This document shows, one piece after another, positions 8,125 to 17,919 of a stretch of DNA of 64,000 nucleotides; position 1 is the first letter of the stretch, and every line of letters starts with the position of its first letter. Both the position numbers and the translations under genes were made by a program. Location of the stretch: contig CALURK010000006.1 of assembly GCA_944323165.1 (NCBI GenBank), positions 62,001 to 126,000 on the forward strand. The letters run 5' to 3'. Source of the DNA: Candidatus Gastranaerophilales bacterium (GTDB lineage Bacteria; Cyanobacteriota; Vampirovibrionia; Gastranaerophilales; Gastranaerophilaceae). A model generated the notes under the pieces. That model was not told the origin of the DNA. It did not search any database and was given only the letters and a program-made list of their open reading frames with translations.

Positions 8125-9417
8125 CTATTTAATCGGAAAATAGTAATCAACCATATATGAAGCCGCATCAAAAGGGTGTTCTAAGAATTTTAAATCATGG
8201 TCGTTTTTTATCTGTTTTAGAGAAGGTACATCTACTATAGAAGTTCCTTCTTTAAAAGACAGATTATAGACATTATGCAGAAGCCATTTACAGCGTTTGT
8301 CGATAAATAGTGATACTGTTCCTTTGGAGTTACGGACTTTCGCATTAAAAGCCTGTATTCTTCTTAAAATAGGCGGATTAAAGTTTCTTAGCTGAAACTT
8401 AGGTGTATAACCGTGCATTTCAAGCGTACGCTTTATTATCATATAATTTGTAAATTCTGATTGAGAAGAGCGGTTATCTCCGGAAGCATCACCGTTTATA
8501 ATCACCTCTCCCCTGTGTTCGGGATATCTGCGTAAAAATTCATCTATAGCCTGTTGAGTTGTGGTATTTTCAATCACAAGTTCATCAAAGAAATAGATAT
8601 TTTTATCATCTTTATGAGCCAAGCACCAGCACATAGGGTCAACGTTGAAATCACAGGTCAAGTGAAGAGGTAAATCTCTATTGTACTGAAGATGTTTGAT
8701 ATTTTCATCAGTAAAATTCTTAACAACGAGACCGGAAGAGTAGTTTCCAAACTCTCCGAGTACGTTTATTCTGTAATACTCTGGGTCAAAATCTTCTTTC
8801 ATTGATTCCAGATAGTGTTCGGGTAAATATATATTATTTGAGGTCGGGGCAATAATAAGCCTGTAGTTTTCTTTTTTATTCTCAACAAACCTTTTATAAA
8901 TCCAGCCTTTGTTAGCTTGCGGATTTGTATGTCCGAATAAACGATATCTAAAATTTCCCCAGGAAGGTTTTACATTGGTATTTCTTAAACGTCCTATAAG
9001 CTGTTTAAAAGCACTATCCGATATTTGAGATGCTTCCTCTATTTCAGCCCAATGCAGGTTTAGAGATTTTATTTTTTCGGGATTATCAACTCCTTTAAAT
9101 AAAATCTCTGAACCATTTGATAAGGTCATTTTCTTCTCAATTTTATTGAAAGTATAGTGTTTACCTGCAACATAGCCCATAGTATCAAGGTGTGAAAAAT
9201 AAGATTCCAGGGTTGTATCACGCACAAGAACATATTCTTTCGCACATACTAAACCTCGAGAACCAGGGTATTTTCTTGCAAGCATCAGACCCAAAAGCGA
9301 ACCGCACCAAGTTTTGCCAGAGCCATAGCCGCCTTGATAAATCACAACATCAAGCTGATGATTATGGGGTATATTGAAAAATTCCTGCTGTTTTTCTAAC
9401 AATGAATACTTTGGCAT
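8125..9417 (-). CDS. terL: Terminase large subunit
   Basis: A 430-residue packaging motor, a normal length for the PBSX/Terminase_3-type family. The ATPase domain has GGYGSGKT (Walker A, 29-36) and LHWAEIEEAS (Walker B, about 121-130). The RNase H-like nuclease domain has D256 (LTCDFNVDP) and D310 (INGDASGD). It translocates and cuts phage DNA with the small subunit and portal. It lies at the end of the late operon next to the lysin, about 15.5 kb from the small subunit, which is an uncommon separation. Confidence 0.95.
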   Translation of the reverse strand: MPKYSLLEKQQEFFNIPHNHQLDVVIYQGGYGSGKTWCGSLLGLMLARKYPGSRGLVCAKEYVLVRDTTLESYFSHLDTMGYVAGKHYTFNKIEKKMTLSNGSEILFKGVDNPEKIKSLNLHWAEIEEASQISDSAFKQLIGRLRNTNVKPSWGNFRYRLFGHTNPQANKGWIYKRFVENKKENYRLIIAPTSNNIYLPEHYLESMKEDFDPEYYRINVLGEFGNYSSGLVVKNFTDENIKHLQYNRDLPLHLTCDFNVDPMCWCLAHKDDKNIYFFDELVIENTTTQQAIDEFLRRYPEHRGEVIINGDASGDNRSSQSEFTNYMIIKRTLEMHGYTPKFQLRNFNPPILRRIQAFNAKVRNSKGTVSLFIDKRCKWLLHNVYNLSFKEGTSIVDVPSLKQIKNDHDLKFLEHPFDAASYMVDYYFPIK

Positions 9418-9419
9418 TA

Positions 9420-9653
9420 TTAAGCATCTTTTCCTTCAAAATTATCAATTCTTTTATGAGCGGATTTTGTGCTTTCTTCGACTTTAACCATTCGCTCAAT
9501 AAGATTATTGTGTTTATCCTGTTTTTCTTCTAAACGTTTTATCTGCTGTTCGATAAATTTAATACTCATAGCAAGACCGCCGAGAAAGATTCCGGCGGTC
9601 AAGACATTCACGATAATTACTATCATCAATTCCATACTTATTGACATTTCCAA
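9420..9653 (-). CDS. Single-TM coiled-coil protein, candidate holin or lysis accessory
   Basis: A 77-residue protein with a membrane helix at about 8-30 (MELMIVIIVNVLTAGIFLGGLAMS) followed by a charged coiled coil (31-70). It sits in the lysis end of the late operon, three bases before terL and overlapping the DUF1353 gene by 16 bases. The layout is that of a small membrane lysis or scaffold protein. No enzymatic motif is visible. Holin is a contextual guess. Confidence 0.6.
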   Translation of the reverse strand: MEMSISMELMIVIIVNVLTAGIFLGGLAMSIKFIEQQIKRLEEKQDKHNNLIERMVKVEESTKSAHKRIDNFEGKDA

Positions 9654-10120
9654 GCTCCTTTATGGCACATCTGGTAAATATCAACAAACCAAGCCATTAC
9701 ATTAGCCTTAAAGACATTTACACCGGAAGCCTTCAGTATTTCTCTAAAAATTAGGCTTGTAAGCCTTCTATATTCTTTTATTGAAATACACTTATTCAGA
9801 ACTTCATCATGGATATACTTCTTGTTTTCAAGCATATAATCATGTACCATAGAAGCCGTAAGAAAAGCATTATCTGTTTTACTTCCGACTAATCGCCAAA
9901 ACGAGCGTGGAATATCCGCTCCGTTCCATATATATTTTTTCGGAATAGTAAAGCCAAAAATCCGTTTATTAGTAATAACTGTAACCGGAACATTATTGTG
10001 CAACTTAAACGGATATTTTTTCTTCTCAGCTTTAATTTCTTTAGTATCATTAGCTTCAATAACACGCACGCAAACAATTGGTGTCACATCAAATGTGACA
10101 TACTTAATTTTTTCTCTCAT
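9638..10120 (-). CDS. DUF1353-family phage protein
   Basis: A 160-residue protein starting at MREKIKYV, where AGAAAGGA precedes the ATG at good spacing; the upstream in-frame Met has no site. The signature IPKKYIWNGADIPRSFW, followed by a SMVHDYML segment, matches phage DUF1353 proteins, which usually lie near tail or lysis genes. The molecular function is unknown; a hydrolase or virion-associated role has been suggested by position only. Confidence 0.8.
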   Translation of the reverse strand: MREKIKYVTFDVTPIVCVRVIEANDTKEIKAEKKKYPFKLHNNVPVTVITNKRIFGFTIPKKYIWNGADIPRSFWRLVGSKTDNAFLTASMVHDYMLENKKYIHDEVLNKCISIKEYRRLTSLIFREILKASGVNVFKANVMAWFVDIYQMCHKGAWKCQ

Positions 10121-10179
10121 ACTTAAATATCCTTTCTTTGGGGTTATGGCAAAATGGAATTTTGAATAAAAAAATTCCA

Positions 10180-12078
10180 TTATCCTAAAATATCTTCTAA
10201 ATCAAAATCATCATCTTCTTCATTATTACTAGCAACAATTCCGGCACCTTTTGCTGGAATAAATGTATTCGTAACAACACCGGTCATGCTGTTAGACCAA
10301 TATATGGAATCACCTTTCGCTAAATAGATAATTACTTCCTGGCTTTCTGATGCAGAAACATATCCTGGCATAATAATATCAGATTTTATTCCATTGATAT
10401 ACAGGTCTATATCAAAAAGTTCTGCACACTGTGCAGCAAAAACATACCAGCCAGCACAAGGAGTTGTATATGGAGAAGATGATAGTGGGGTATAAGAAAG
10501 TTCTATCTTAGCAGAATTATTTGGGGCAATCCAGTCTAAAACCATGTCTTTAAAACTTTGCGAAACACTTGTGACACCACTTAAAGAACTTTTATTAATT
10601 AATCCGTAAATTTCCCCCATAGGAAGTGAAAAGTTTTCATTTGTTTCATCTATAGTGAAATAGTTTGCACTTCCTTCTTTTATATATACTTCTTGAACTC
10701 TATCTCTATATTTTGCATCAACAATTTTTGAGCCTGTTTTTGATAATGTATATGGGATCTGCAATAGAGGTCTAATTTTGCCTGCCGATGTTTCAATATA
10801 AGAAGCAGAAAGGTCTATTTCTACATGACAATTATAAGACCAAGAATTGCGTCCAAAGAGAAACGTTTTTATTGTTTCTCTTAACCAAGTTGATGTTCCG
10901 ATAATACTTGTATTGTTATTTGACTGAGAAATTCCATTACAAGCGGTTGTCATATAAATACCGTCAAACAGATTGAATCCTGCATCTACAATCAGTCTAT
11001 CACCTGTTTGCAAAGTTAAAGGTTGAACCTGCAACATTTGAGTATTATTGTCAGAACCATACAGATAAAACATAGCTCCGCCGTTATATTCCATCTGAAT
11101 CATCAAGCCGGATTCTTGGGTTGCACAAAGATATGAGGAGCCAGTAGAATAATCATCACGAATAATGCACTCTATGTGAATATTAAACTCTTCTTGTGTC
11201 GAGGGTAAACTGCCTGCGACTTCTACACCGCAATTTACTCCGCCAAGTCCGCTAGTTATACCATTTTCAATTGTTAAATTATCTCCTTTTAAGGTGTAGT
11301 TCTGGGAAATAATATCAATTCCAGTTCCGACACTATTTTGTTTATAACTTAGAATTTTATTATAGACATCTGTATCCGTTGAGATATTACCTGTTTCAAG
11401 GGCTTTAGACTGATTTATTTTGTCAATTGCAGCATCATCAAGATTACTAAAATCCTTTTTAGCACTGGAACTTAAAACAGTATTAACTTCCTGTGCTTTT
11501 TCAATTGCAATTTCAGCCTGCTCTGTGGCTTCATCTATCAATTCAGTCGTATCAACAACATTATTATTAAAGTCTGTAATGGTTTCATTTAACTCTATAA
11601 GCGTATTTTGAGCGGTATTAGAATAGTTTTGAGCGGCTTGTTTTGCTTCATTACAGGCAAGCAGGATTCTATCAGCTTCGGTTCTTGATATGCCGGAAGT
11701 TTCGACATAGATGTCTAAAACCGTATCATTTACAGTCATTGATATTGTAAGCGAATTATTAACGAAGGTTATTTCCTCTGTTACACCTTGTTTTACAATA
11801 AATGGAATAACGGAAGTTATCGTTCTGATTCTATCATTAGTATCAATAAGTTTTAATTCGCCATACTGTTTTCCGATTGCAAGATTAGATGTTATTTCAC
11901 TGGATAGAATTATTTCAAAAGTTTTACTGCTCAAATTGCCGTATGTAAGCGTAACATCACCCAGAGTAAATGTAGCAGTAAAACCGCTTAAATCTATACT
12001 TGTATTAAAATTGACAACAACAAACTGATCTTCAAGAAAGTTTGTATCGTCACCTTGAATTATAGTTATATAGTCCAT
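10180..12078 (-). CDS. Tail fibre / receptor-binding protein with BppU-like N-terminus
   Basis: A 632-residue protein. Residues 1-110 resemble the baseplate upper protein (BppU-like) immunoglobulin fold that docks fibres to virions (ITIIQGDDTNFLEDQ, then alternating strands). Residues 130-215 form a trimeric-type coiled coil rich in Ala/Glu (ADRILLACNEAKQAAQN and onward). The remaining 400 residues are Ser/Thr/Asn/Gly-rich beta structure, compatible with a lectin-like receptor-binding domain. The C-terminus is acidic (EEDDDFDLEDILG). It probably determines host-surface recognition. Confidence 0.75.
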   Translation of the reverse strand: MDYITIIQGDDTNFLEDQFVVVNFNTSIDLSGFTATFTLGDVTLTYGNLSSKTFEIILSSEITSNLAIGKQYGELKLIDTNDRIRTITSVIPFIVKQGVTEEITFVNNSLTISMTVNDTVLDIYVETSGISRTEADRILLACNEAKQAAQNYSNTAQNTLIELNETITDFNNNVVDTTELIDEATEQAEIAIEKAQEVNTVLSSSAKKDFSNLDDAAIDKINQSKALETGNISTDTDVYNKILSYKQNSVGTGIDIISQNYTLKGDNLTIENGITSGLGGVNCGVEVAGSLPSTQEEFNIHIECIIRDDYSTGSSYLCATQESGLMIQMEYNGGAMFYLYGSDNNTQMLQVQPLTLQTGDRLIVDAGFNLFDGIYMTTACNGISQSNNNTSIIGTSTWLRETIKTFLFGRNSWSYNCHVEIDLSASYIETSAGKIRPLLQIPYTLSKTGSKIVDAKYRDRVQEVYIKEGSANYFTIDETNENFSLPMGEIYGLINKSSLSGVTSVSQSFKDMVLDWIAPNNSAKIELSYTPLSSSPYTTPCAGWYVFAAQCAELFDIDLYINGIKSDIIMPGYVSASESQEVIIYLAKGDSIYWSNSMTGVVTNTFIPAKGAGIVASNNEEDDDFDLEDILG

Positions 12079-12278
12079 TATTCTGTTTCCTGCTGGTTTT
12101 CCAATGCTGATACTCTGCTTGCTAAATCTGCAATATCACTTGTATTAGTCTGAAGATTAGATGCGTTTGCCGAAATTCTTAGTGACAGAGCTGTAATCTG
12201 GTTTTGCAAATCTTCAAAGTTATTATTTAACAAGGTTGAGCTTGCTAAGCTTCCATATTCAATTTCTTCAATAGTCAT
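12078..12278 (-). CDS. Small coiled-coil virion-associated protein
   Basis: A 66-residue protein starting at MTIEEIEYG, where GAGAGGG lies nine bases upstream. The 5' end overlaps the preceding gene by 11 bases and the stop touches the fibre gene. It has a heptad pattern from about residue 20 to the end (LQNQITALSLRIS...LASRVSALENQ). It is likely a trimerisation or fibre-attachment piece. No family is recognised. Confidence 0.65.
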   Translation of the reverse strand: MTIEEIEYGSLASSTLLNNNFEDLQNQITALSLRISANASNLQTNTSDIADLASRVSALENQQETE

Positions 12279-15090
12279 AGTTACCCTCTCTAATTTCCCA
12301 TTCAATTCTTTTCATTATTTTTTTGTAATCAATATTATTTGCCTTTAATTTGGGCTTGAACTTTTCTATAGCTTCTGTATCACCATTTAATAGGCATTCT
12401 TTGATATAAGAATATGCTTGAAAATAATTTACACCTTTAGATGTCGGATAAAATATATTTATTGGATTAAAACCTTTTCTGCTTGCAGATACCGTAAACG
12501 GAGTAAATACATCTTTAAACCTCTCATTAACCCCTGCTTTATTCCAGTTATCGGTATAAACATCAGACATTTTTGTAATAATAGGATTTATAAGAGGTGA
12601 AGATTTACTTGCAAGTTTACGAATAGCACTATTAGGCATATCTTCAATAATTTCCGGCACTTCAAGGGCTTGCTTTCCGATTCTCATATAAAGCTCACGC
12701 CCTTTATCATCATTTCCTATATATGGTCTGGGAAAGAATGTTTCTACAACTTTTTTACCCAAATTATCACGCTCTGTAAAACGATTATTATTGTATGAAG
12801 AGTATTTAATACCATTTTCATATTTATTCGGATTTCTTATAGAATCCAGTTTTCTGTTACAGGCATTTACCAGGTTTGAGTACATAGCCATCTGAATCAA
12901 AAAGGTTATGAAATATTTTCTTGAAACATCTCCACGTACACCAGCACCCTCAACATCATTAACAAAAGATGATAACCCGACTTTTCTTGAAATCTCACGA
13001 ACCGCAGAACCAAATTTGCTTGATTCAGCAAGTTTGTTTAAGAATTTTTGTCCGGCTCTTGATGAGAATACTGCAAAAGACTGTCTTAAAGTTGCAGACA
13101 TGTTCCAGTCCGGTGAAAGCATTAATCTTCTAGCCCATTGAACCGTATTAGGTTTAATTCCTAATGTTTCCCAATCCATACCGCCAAAAGTATCATTTAC
13201 TACCCAGGCAATATCTTTTCGGACATTGTCAGATAAAGTAATTTTTCCGTTCTTTGAAACTCGATTAATTAAACTTTCGTAAGCGTGAAGCTTATAAGTA
13301 TTATGCAGATAGTTCCACAAAAACTTGTTATTTACATCGACATAAGCTTTCATTGGTTTGGTAATTATCTTGCTTGCACCAAAGGTTATTTTATCTACAA
13401 GATTAGAAATACCGTCAATAAAAGTGTTTAAATCTTTAATATTAATATCTGAAATAGCTCCGAACTGAACACCATCTCTAATAGCCTGCTTAGCAAGTTT
13501 ATTATTCTTAAAAAGCTCATAGTTATTGTTTTTGATGCCATCAATTATTTTGGGAAGATTACCTAAAGTTTTGAAAGTTTTAAAAGGAATTATCCCATCA
13601 TGAGCAGCGGCACTTTCGGTTAAGGCAACAACATGCATTCCATTGAATAAAAATTTACAGCCTTTTGCAAAGTTATTTACTAAATCATAAGCATTACCGA
13701 CTTTTTTAAATAATTTATTGATAAATTTATCAGTAGCTTTTTCTTGCTTTGCCGGATTTAAAACTATGTCAGATAGTTCATAAATCTTTTTAGAATGCTG
13801 AGGATTTGCTTTAACCAATTTTTTGATTTCATCTAAGAATTTTGTATTTTCCGCAGAATCAATTAATTGGTCGGCGTGAATCTTTTGAATTTCAGCATAG
13901 TCCAAAGTTTTTGGAACTAAATCAATGTGCTTAAAAACATCTTGTTCAATAGGGATATAAAGCCCTTTCTCAATACCTTCCCTGTATGTAGGAATAATTC
14001 TTCTTCTTTCAAACGGAGATTTTGTACGCAGATAATTTTGAAGAATTTGATTACTGTTATTATCCATATTCCAAATATGAGTAATATAGCTGTTTGTATC
14101 AATATTGCTTTTAATATTTTTGATATTAGCAAGATTATTCCAAAATACTTCCATCTCTTCAAAGTGTTTCTGTGCAAGGTCTTTAAGCTTTAATCTCTGC
14201 TCAAAAGAAAGATTTTCAAAAAGATTCTGCAAATCAGGTCGATTAAGATTTTTTGTCGGTAAACCTTTATTTTCACGCAGGAAGGTTAAAACTTCACGCA
14301 AATTTTTAGGATTTACTTTCAACTCTTTTGAAATATCATCAATTTGAGAAATGAGATTATTAATTTTCTGCGTGGCATCAAACTTGGCGGAATCAATATT
14401 AGCTCGTCTGGTATTAATAAGAGTTCTAACAGCATCTTCAATCTTTGCTTCTGATACAGGTTTTCTGCGATTTGCTTTTAGAGCAATATCCTTTGTTCGT
14501 CCGAAATTAGCTGCAATCTTACCAGCAATTCCGCCGACTAAGCCACCACCTAGAGCACCTTCTCCCATGCCTTTTATAGCATCTTCCCCGATTCCTTTAA
14601 TGTCTTTATCCTGCATTAAACCTTCTCCGATTCCGAACATAGTTCCGCTTGCAAGACCGGAAGCTGTACCACTTCCAATATTTTTAGCTATAACTCTTTT
14701 AGAAATTTCAGAAAATGCAGGTTTTGCAAGTTTAACAGCAACTTGTCCGCCGATTCTGCCAGCTCCGCCAAAAGGAATAGCGGCACTGCCTATTTCTAAG
14801 GCAGCACCACCATACAATTTAGCCATTTTAGTTTTATGCTCTCTCTCTATTTTTTCTCGTTCATTATTACTAATTTCCTTAATTTGCTGAACTTTTTGTT
14901 CCGGTGTCAATGAGGTGTTATTCTGAATAGCATCATAGGGCTGGTTATATTCAACTTTTCCCTTTAAAACAGGAGCTTGCTCCACAGTAGGGGGAATTTC
15001 CTCTTCTTGAAAATCGAATCTGTTATTTGTAACTTCCGGCTGAAAGTCAAATTTATTATCCGGTATGAAATCAAAATTATTTTGTTGCAT
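12268..15090 (-). CDS. Large ejection-type internal virion protein
   Basis: A 940-residue protein, the largest of the phage. The N-terminus has three copies of an FDF peptide (NFDF, KFDF, RFDF, residues 4-30). Residues 95-200 are Gly/Ala-rich with hydrophobic stretches (GGAALEIGSAAIPFGG, GTASGLASGTMFGIGE, GALGGGLVGGIAGKI), typical of proteins that enter membranes during DNA ejection. The remainder is helical and basic. No lysozyme or transglycosylase motif is evident. It lies next to two other virion proteins in the tail region of a podovirus-like operon, which supports an injectisome or ejection role. This is inference from composition and position. Confidence 0.65.
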   Translation of the reverse strand: MQQNNFDFIPDNKFDFQPEVTNNRFDFQEEEIPPTVEQAPVLKGKVEYNQPYDAIQNNTSLTPEQKVQQIKEISNNEREKIEREHKTKMAKLYGGAALEIGSAAIPFGGAGRIGGQVAVKLAKPAFSEISKRVIAKNIGSGTASGLASGTMFGIGEGLMQDKDIKGIGEDAIKGMGEGALGGGLVGGIAGKIAANFGRTKDIALKANRRKPVSEAKIEDAVRTLINTRRANIDSAKFDATQKINNLISQIDDISKELKVNPKNLREVLTFLRENKGLPTKNLNRPDLQNLFENLSFEQRLKLKDLAQKHFEEMEVFWNNLANIKNIKSNIDTNSYITHIWNMDNNSNQILQNYLRTKSPFERRRIIPTYREGIEKGLYIPIEQDVFKHIDLVPKTLDYAEIQKIHADQLIDSAENTKFLDEIKKLVKANPQHSKKIYELSDIVLNPAKQEKATDKFINKLFKKVGNAYDLVNNFAKGCKFLFNGMHVVALTESAAAHDGIIPFKTFKTLGNLPKIIDGIKNNNYELFKNNKLAKQAIRDGVQFGAISDINIKDLNTFIDGISNLVDKITFGASKIITKPMKAYVDVNNKFLWNYLHNTYKLHAYESLINRVSKNGKITLSDNVRKDIAWVVNDTFGGMDWETLGIKPNTVQWARRLMLSPDWNMSATLRQSFAVFSSRAGQKFLNKLAESSKFGSAVREISRKVGLSSFVNDVEGAGVRGDVSRKYFITFLIQMAMYSNLVNACNRKLDSIRNPNKYENGIKYSSYNNNRFTERDNLGKKVVETFFPRPYIGNDDKGRELYMRIGKQALEVPEIIEDMPNSAIRKLASKSSPLINPIITKMSDVYTDNWNKAGVNERFKDVFTPFTVSASRKGFNPINIFYPTSKGVNYFQAYSYIKECLLNGDTEAIEKFKPKLKANNIDYKKIMKRIEWEIREGNYDY

Positions 15091-16753
15091 CTTTTAATAA
15101 TTTATATCCTTCTTTTAACGCTTCTAATAAATTATTTTTAGGAATTGTTCCGACTTTACCGTCCGGTGAGGTTACACGAACCCTTTCACTTGAAGAAGTT
15201 TTTGAAGATTTTACAGGAGCTTTCTGTTGAGGTTTTGTTTTTGAAGGTGTATATTGAGGTTTATTTGCATATTTAATATACGTTGTATTTTTATTTTCCG
15301 GTCTTGCCCCATAAGTTACGTGTGTATAATTATGAGTATCCGGTCTTTCGCCATATTCAACCTTAATAACATTTTGACCTTTATTTTGGTTTCTCCAGTA
15401 GTTTTTACTTCTTGATTCCTTGTTCTCCTGCATATACTTACCAGCTTTTGAAACAGCTTCAAGACCGGAAATATTAATAATATCATCTGGGTTATAACTT
15501 GGATTACTTATGATATTGTTATATTCCTCTTCACTGATTAAGCCATTATCAACTCTTAGCCTGTTGTATTCATCAGCAGTCATAAAGTTGTTAAGCCTGT
15601 CATTTTTGCTTTGGTTGTTGTATCTATTGGCTTTTGCCATATTGCTATAACCTGTAATATTAAGCATCTCTTCCGGATTATATGCAGGATTATTAATCAG
15701 AGAGTTATACTCATCAAGACTTAATTCACCGCTATCAAGTCTAAATCTGTCGTACTCGCCTCTCGACATGAAATCCTTTTGCAGTCGTAAAGTCGCTAAG
15801 ATTTTGGCAAGGTCGCTTGAATCAAAAATACCGTTGTTATTTCCGACATCAAAACCTTGTTGTGCAAGAATATCTTTATACAGATTAGCTTTGTATTTGC
15901 TATTAGCATATTTATAAGCAGATGTTAGACCATACAAGGGGTCTCCGGAGAATAGACCGGAAAGTCCGCCTGCAATAATACCTTGTACGACAGGATTTTG
16001 AGCGGCTCTTGCAACAGTTCCTGCCCCTTCTCCTAATCTTTGCATTATACTTTTACTATCATCAGACCTTAAATTATCCCAATCAAAACCCTGGGTTTTA
16101 TTTTCTTTATATCCGGCAAGAAAATCATCAAGTCCGTTAGCAATATTTCCAAAAGCTGATTTACGAATTTCTTCGGGATTTTGTGACACCTGTAATTGGG
16201 GCATTGGAGCTGAAGAAATATTGTTATCAAGTCCGGAATTTTGTTCAACGGCAGGGATTTGAGTATTATTAGATAGATTCATTTCTAATGGATTTAGAGT
16301 TGGAGCACTAGCTTTTCTGGCTTCAATAGCATTTTCTGCTAATTGTTGAGCTTGTTCTCCGGCTTGCTTTGCTCGTTTTCTATTTGTACCATTTAAAGCC
16401 ATAGCACCGATTGTTACTAAAGCTCCAGCTGGTCCGCCTAAAGCGGCACCGCCAGCAGTAGAACCAGCTGTGCTGCCGGCTATTGCAGGAGCAGTTATTC
16501 CCTGTATCATATTTGCACCCTTTTGCAAAGCACCGCCAAGAGCTTGACTTTTAGCTCCAATATTTGCAAGTGATGAGCTATTGCTTAAAATGTTGCCAGC
16601 AGTAGAAAGACCGCTTCCTATAGAATCAAGTTTATTACTAATACCATTAAGCCTGTCAACAAAATTAGAGATTCCATCTCCCTGCTGGGTTTCCATAGAT
16701 TCTTTAAGTTTTCTCTCGATAGCTGCTCTTATTAATTCGTTTTCGTTATACAT
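15077..16753 (-). CDS. Virion protein with internal tandem repeats, candidate ejection protein
   Basis: A 558-residue protein. It begins with a helical stretch and then a Gly/Ala-rich region (about 60-125, ALGGPAGALVTIGAMAL), similar in style to the 940-residue neighbour. A tandem pair of about 64-residue repeats follows: EYDRFRLDSGELSLDEYNSL... and EYNRLRVDNGLISEEEYNNI..., each ending in NPxYNPxxxxNI(T/S)G. Next come three copies of a short V-x-Y-G-x-R-P type unit and a basic tail. The 3' neighbour overlaps by 14 bases, so translation is probably coupled. No enzyme family is recognised. Confidence 0.65.
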   Translation of the reverse strand: MYNENELIRAAIERKLKESMETQQGDGISNFVDRLNGISNKLDSIGSGLSTAGNILSNSSSLANIGAKSQALGGALQKGANMIQGITAPAIAGSTAGSTAGGAALGGPAGALVTIGAMALNGTNRKRAKQAGEQAQQLAENAIEARKASAPTLNPLEMNLSNNTQIPAVEQNSGLDNNISSAPMPQLQVSQNPEEIRKSAFGNIANGLDDFLAGYKENKTQGFDWDNLRSDDSKSIMQRLGEGAGTVARAAQNPVVQGIIAGGLSGLFSGDPLYGLTSAYKYANSKYKANLYKDILAQQGFDVGNNNGIFDSSDLAKILATLRLQKDFMSRGEYDRFRLDSGELSLDEYNSLINNPAYNPEEMLNITGYSNMAKANRYNNQSKNDRLNNFMTADEYNRLRVDNGLISEEEYNNIISNPSYNPDDIINISGLEAVSKAGKYMQENKESRSKNYWRNQNKGQNVIKVEYGERPDTHNYTHVTYGARPENKNTTYIKYANKPQYTPSKTKPQQKAPVKSSKTSSSERVRVTSPDGKVGTIPKNNLLEALKEGYKLLKDATK

Positions 16754-16756
16754 AGA

Positions 16757-17329
16757 TTACATTCCATAAGAATAAGATTTTGTACTTCCTGTTCCGGTTG
16801 TTGTCGCATTACCGGAACTTGTAGAAAGAGATAATGCTTGATTACCATTAACAGCGTTTTGACCTTGCAAATAAGCATTTGTTAAAAGTGTAATCATATC
16901 TCCGGTATTTCTTTGGCTGTTAGCTAATAATTCCGCAGTATAATTTGCGATATTATCGGAAACATTTTTTGCTAAATCAGAATACAAATTTGTAGCACTG
17001 CTTGACCGAAGCATATTGCGTGATGCAAGAGGACTTATTATACTATTTTCTAAAGCTTTTCGGCTCTCATCATTTAATGTTCGTGTATAATTCTGCAATA
17101 ATGCTTGATTGGTTTTACTGTTAATATTTGGATTCCGGTATTCTTCCAACAATTCGTCCATGTTTTTGTTCATGTAATCGTAAATACTTTTATATGCCGT
17201 ACCTTCATTTAAGGTAGTTGTTGTTCCATTATTATCGGTTACAGATGTAACATACGGATTAGTTGTCGTTGTCTTTTTATAAGTAGTTGTTGAACTTGAA
17301 TTAGATTTTGAACTTGAACCGCCGCCCAT
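16757..17329 (-). CDS. Ser/Thr-rich structural virion protein
   Basis: A 190-residue protein with a low-complexity N-terminus (Gly/Ser/Thr, residues 1-30) and C-terminus (Ser/Thr/Gly), flanking a helical core (about 45-160). Its stop is three bases before the next gene. Proteins with a Gly-Gly-Gly-Ser leader in this position are common in short-tailed gut phages and are usually tail or ejection components. That assignment is by context. Confidence 0.6.
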   Translation of the reverse strand: MGGGSSSKSNSSSTTTYKKTTTTNPYVTSVTDNNGTTTTLNEGTAYKSIYDYMNKNMDELLEEYRNPNINSKTNQALLQNYTRTLNDESRKALENSIISPLASRNMLRSSSATNLYSDLAKNVSDNIANYTAELLANSQRNTGDMITLLTNAYLQGQNAVNGNQALSLSTSSGNATTTGTGSTKSYSYGM

Positions 17330-17445
17330 ATTTTAACTCCACTTTCTAGCTTGTATTGAACTTCCATCGGTAATAGCAACTAAGAATACAAGCTTATATT
17401 ATCTACTCTATAGCTATTACCTAAATCATTGTGAAAGTCTAACTC

Positions 17446-17919
17446 CTATTTTCTATAGATATATAAATTTTCACCAACTTTTTTAAAACCACATTTTAAA
17501 ATTGTATAAATAGCCGTTTTGTGATGAGTTCTTGCGTAAATATCACAATTCCACCAGGTTAAAGATTTTTTGAAACATTCCATATTAATCAGATGTGTTT
17601 TTCTGTATGCAACGGCATTTACGTATAATTTACCATCAAGCTCATAGTAATAAATACACCCGATATGCTTTTTTTCAACTAACTTTTCTGGTAGGTTATC
17701 TTTAAGGCGGGAACGGTAATTGTTATCACAAGCTTGTATGTAAATACTACTAGCCGTCCCCTTATCTACGCACGTAGTGCCGAAGAATGAATAAAAAAAT
17801 GTTTGTTTAATAACATCATCAAAATTATTGAAATCTTCTAAGAGTTTTTGATTATCATAAAATAATTTTTTACATTCTGCATAATTAAAATTAGGATTTG
17901 AGGGTATAAGAATCTCCAT
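17446..17919 (-). CDS. GNAT-like protein in the tail cluster
   Basis: A 157-residue protein, taken from the ATG at MEILIPSNP; an in-frame TTG further upstream gives a longer but less likely form. The second half has the GNAT pattern: GCIYYYELDGKLYVNAVAYR (strands beta4-5), a helix, then YARTHHKTAIYTILKCGFKKVGENLYIYRK (end helix and strand). The acetyl-CoA P-loop is not clear, so activity is uncertain. GNAT-fold proteins (DUF2833-like) occur beside tail genes of podoviruses, where they may be structural. It has 100-base gaps on both sides, unlike the tightly packed neighbours, so it may be a later insertion. Confidence 0.6.
   Translation of the reverse strand: MEILIPSNPNFNYAECKKLFYDNQKLLEDFNNFDDVIKQTFFYSFFGTTCVDKGTASSIYIQACDNNYRSRLKDNLPEKLVEKKHIGCIYYYELDGKLYVNAVAYRKTHLINMECFKKSLTWWNCDIYARTHHKTAIYTILKCGFKKVGENLYIYRK

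Noticed and set aside
10082-10100. Palindrome TGTCACAT-CAA-ATGTGACA as an operator
   Set aside because: It lies inside the DUF1353 gene and results from the repeated peptide VTFDVT; there is no promoter or gene start nearby on the matching side except the gene itself.
14351-14890. 179-codon rightward frame opposite the large ejection protein
   Set aside because: Antisense to a well-supported gene; the Pro/Leu/Ser-rich translation is typical of a shadow frame, with no ribosome-binding site.
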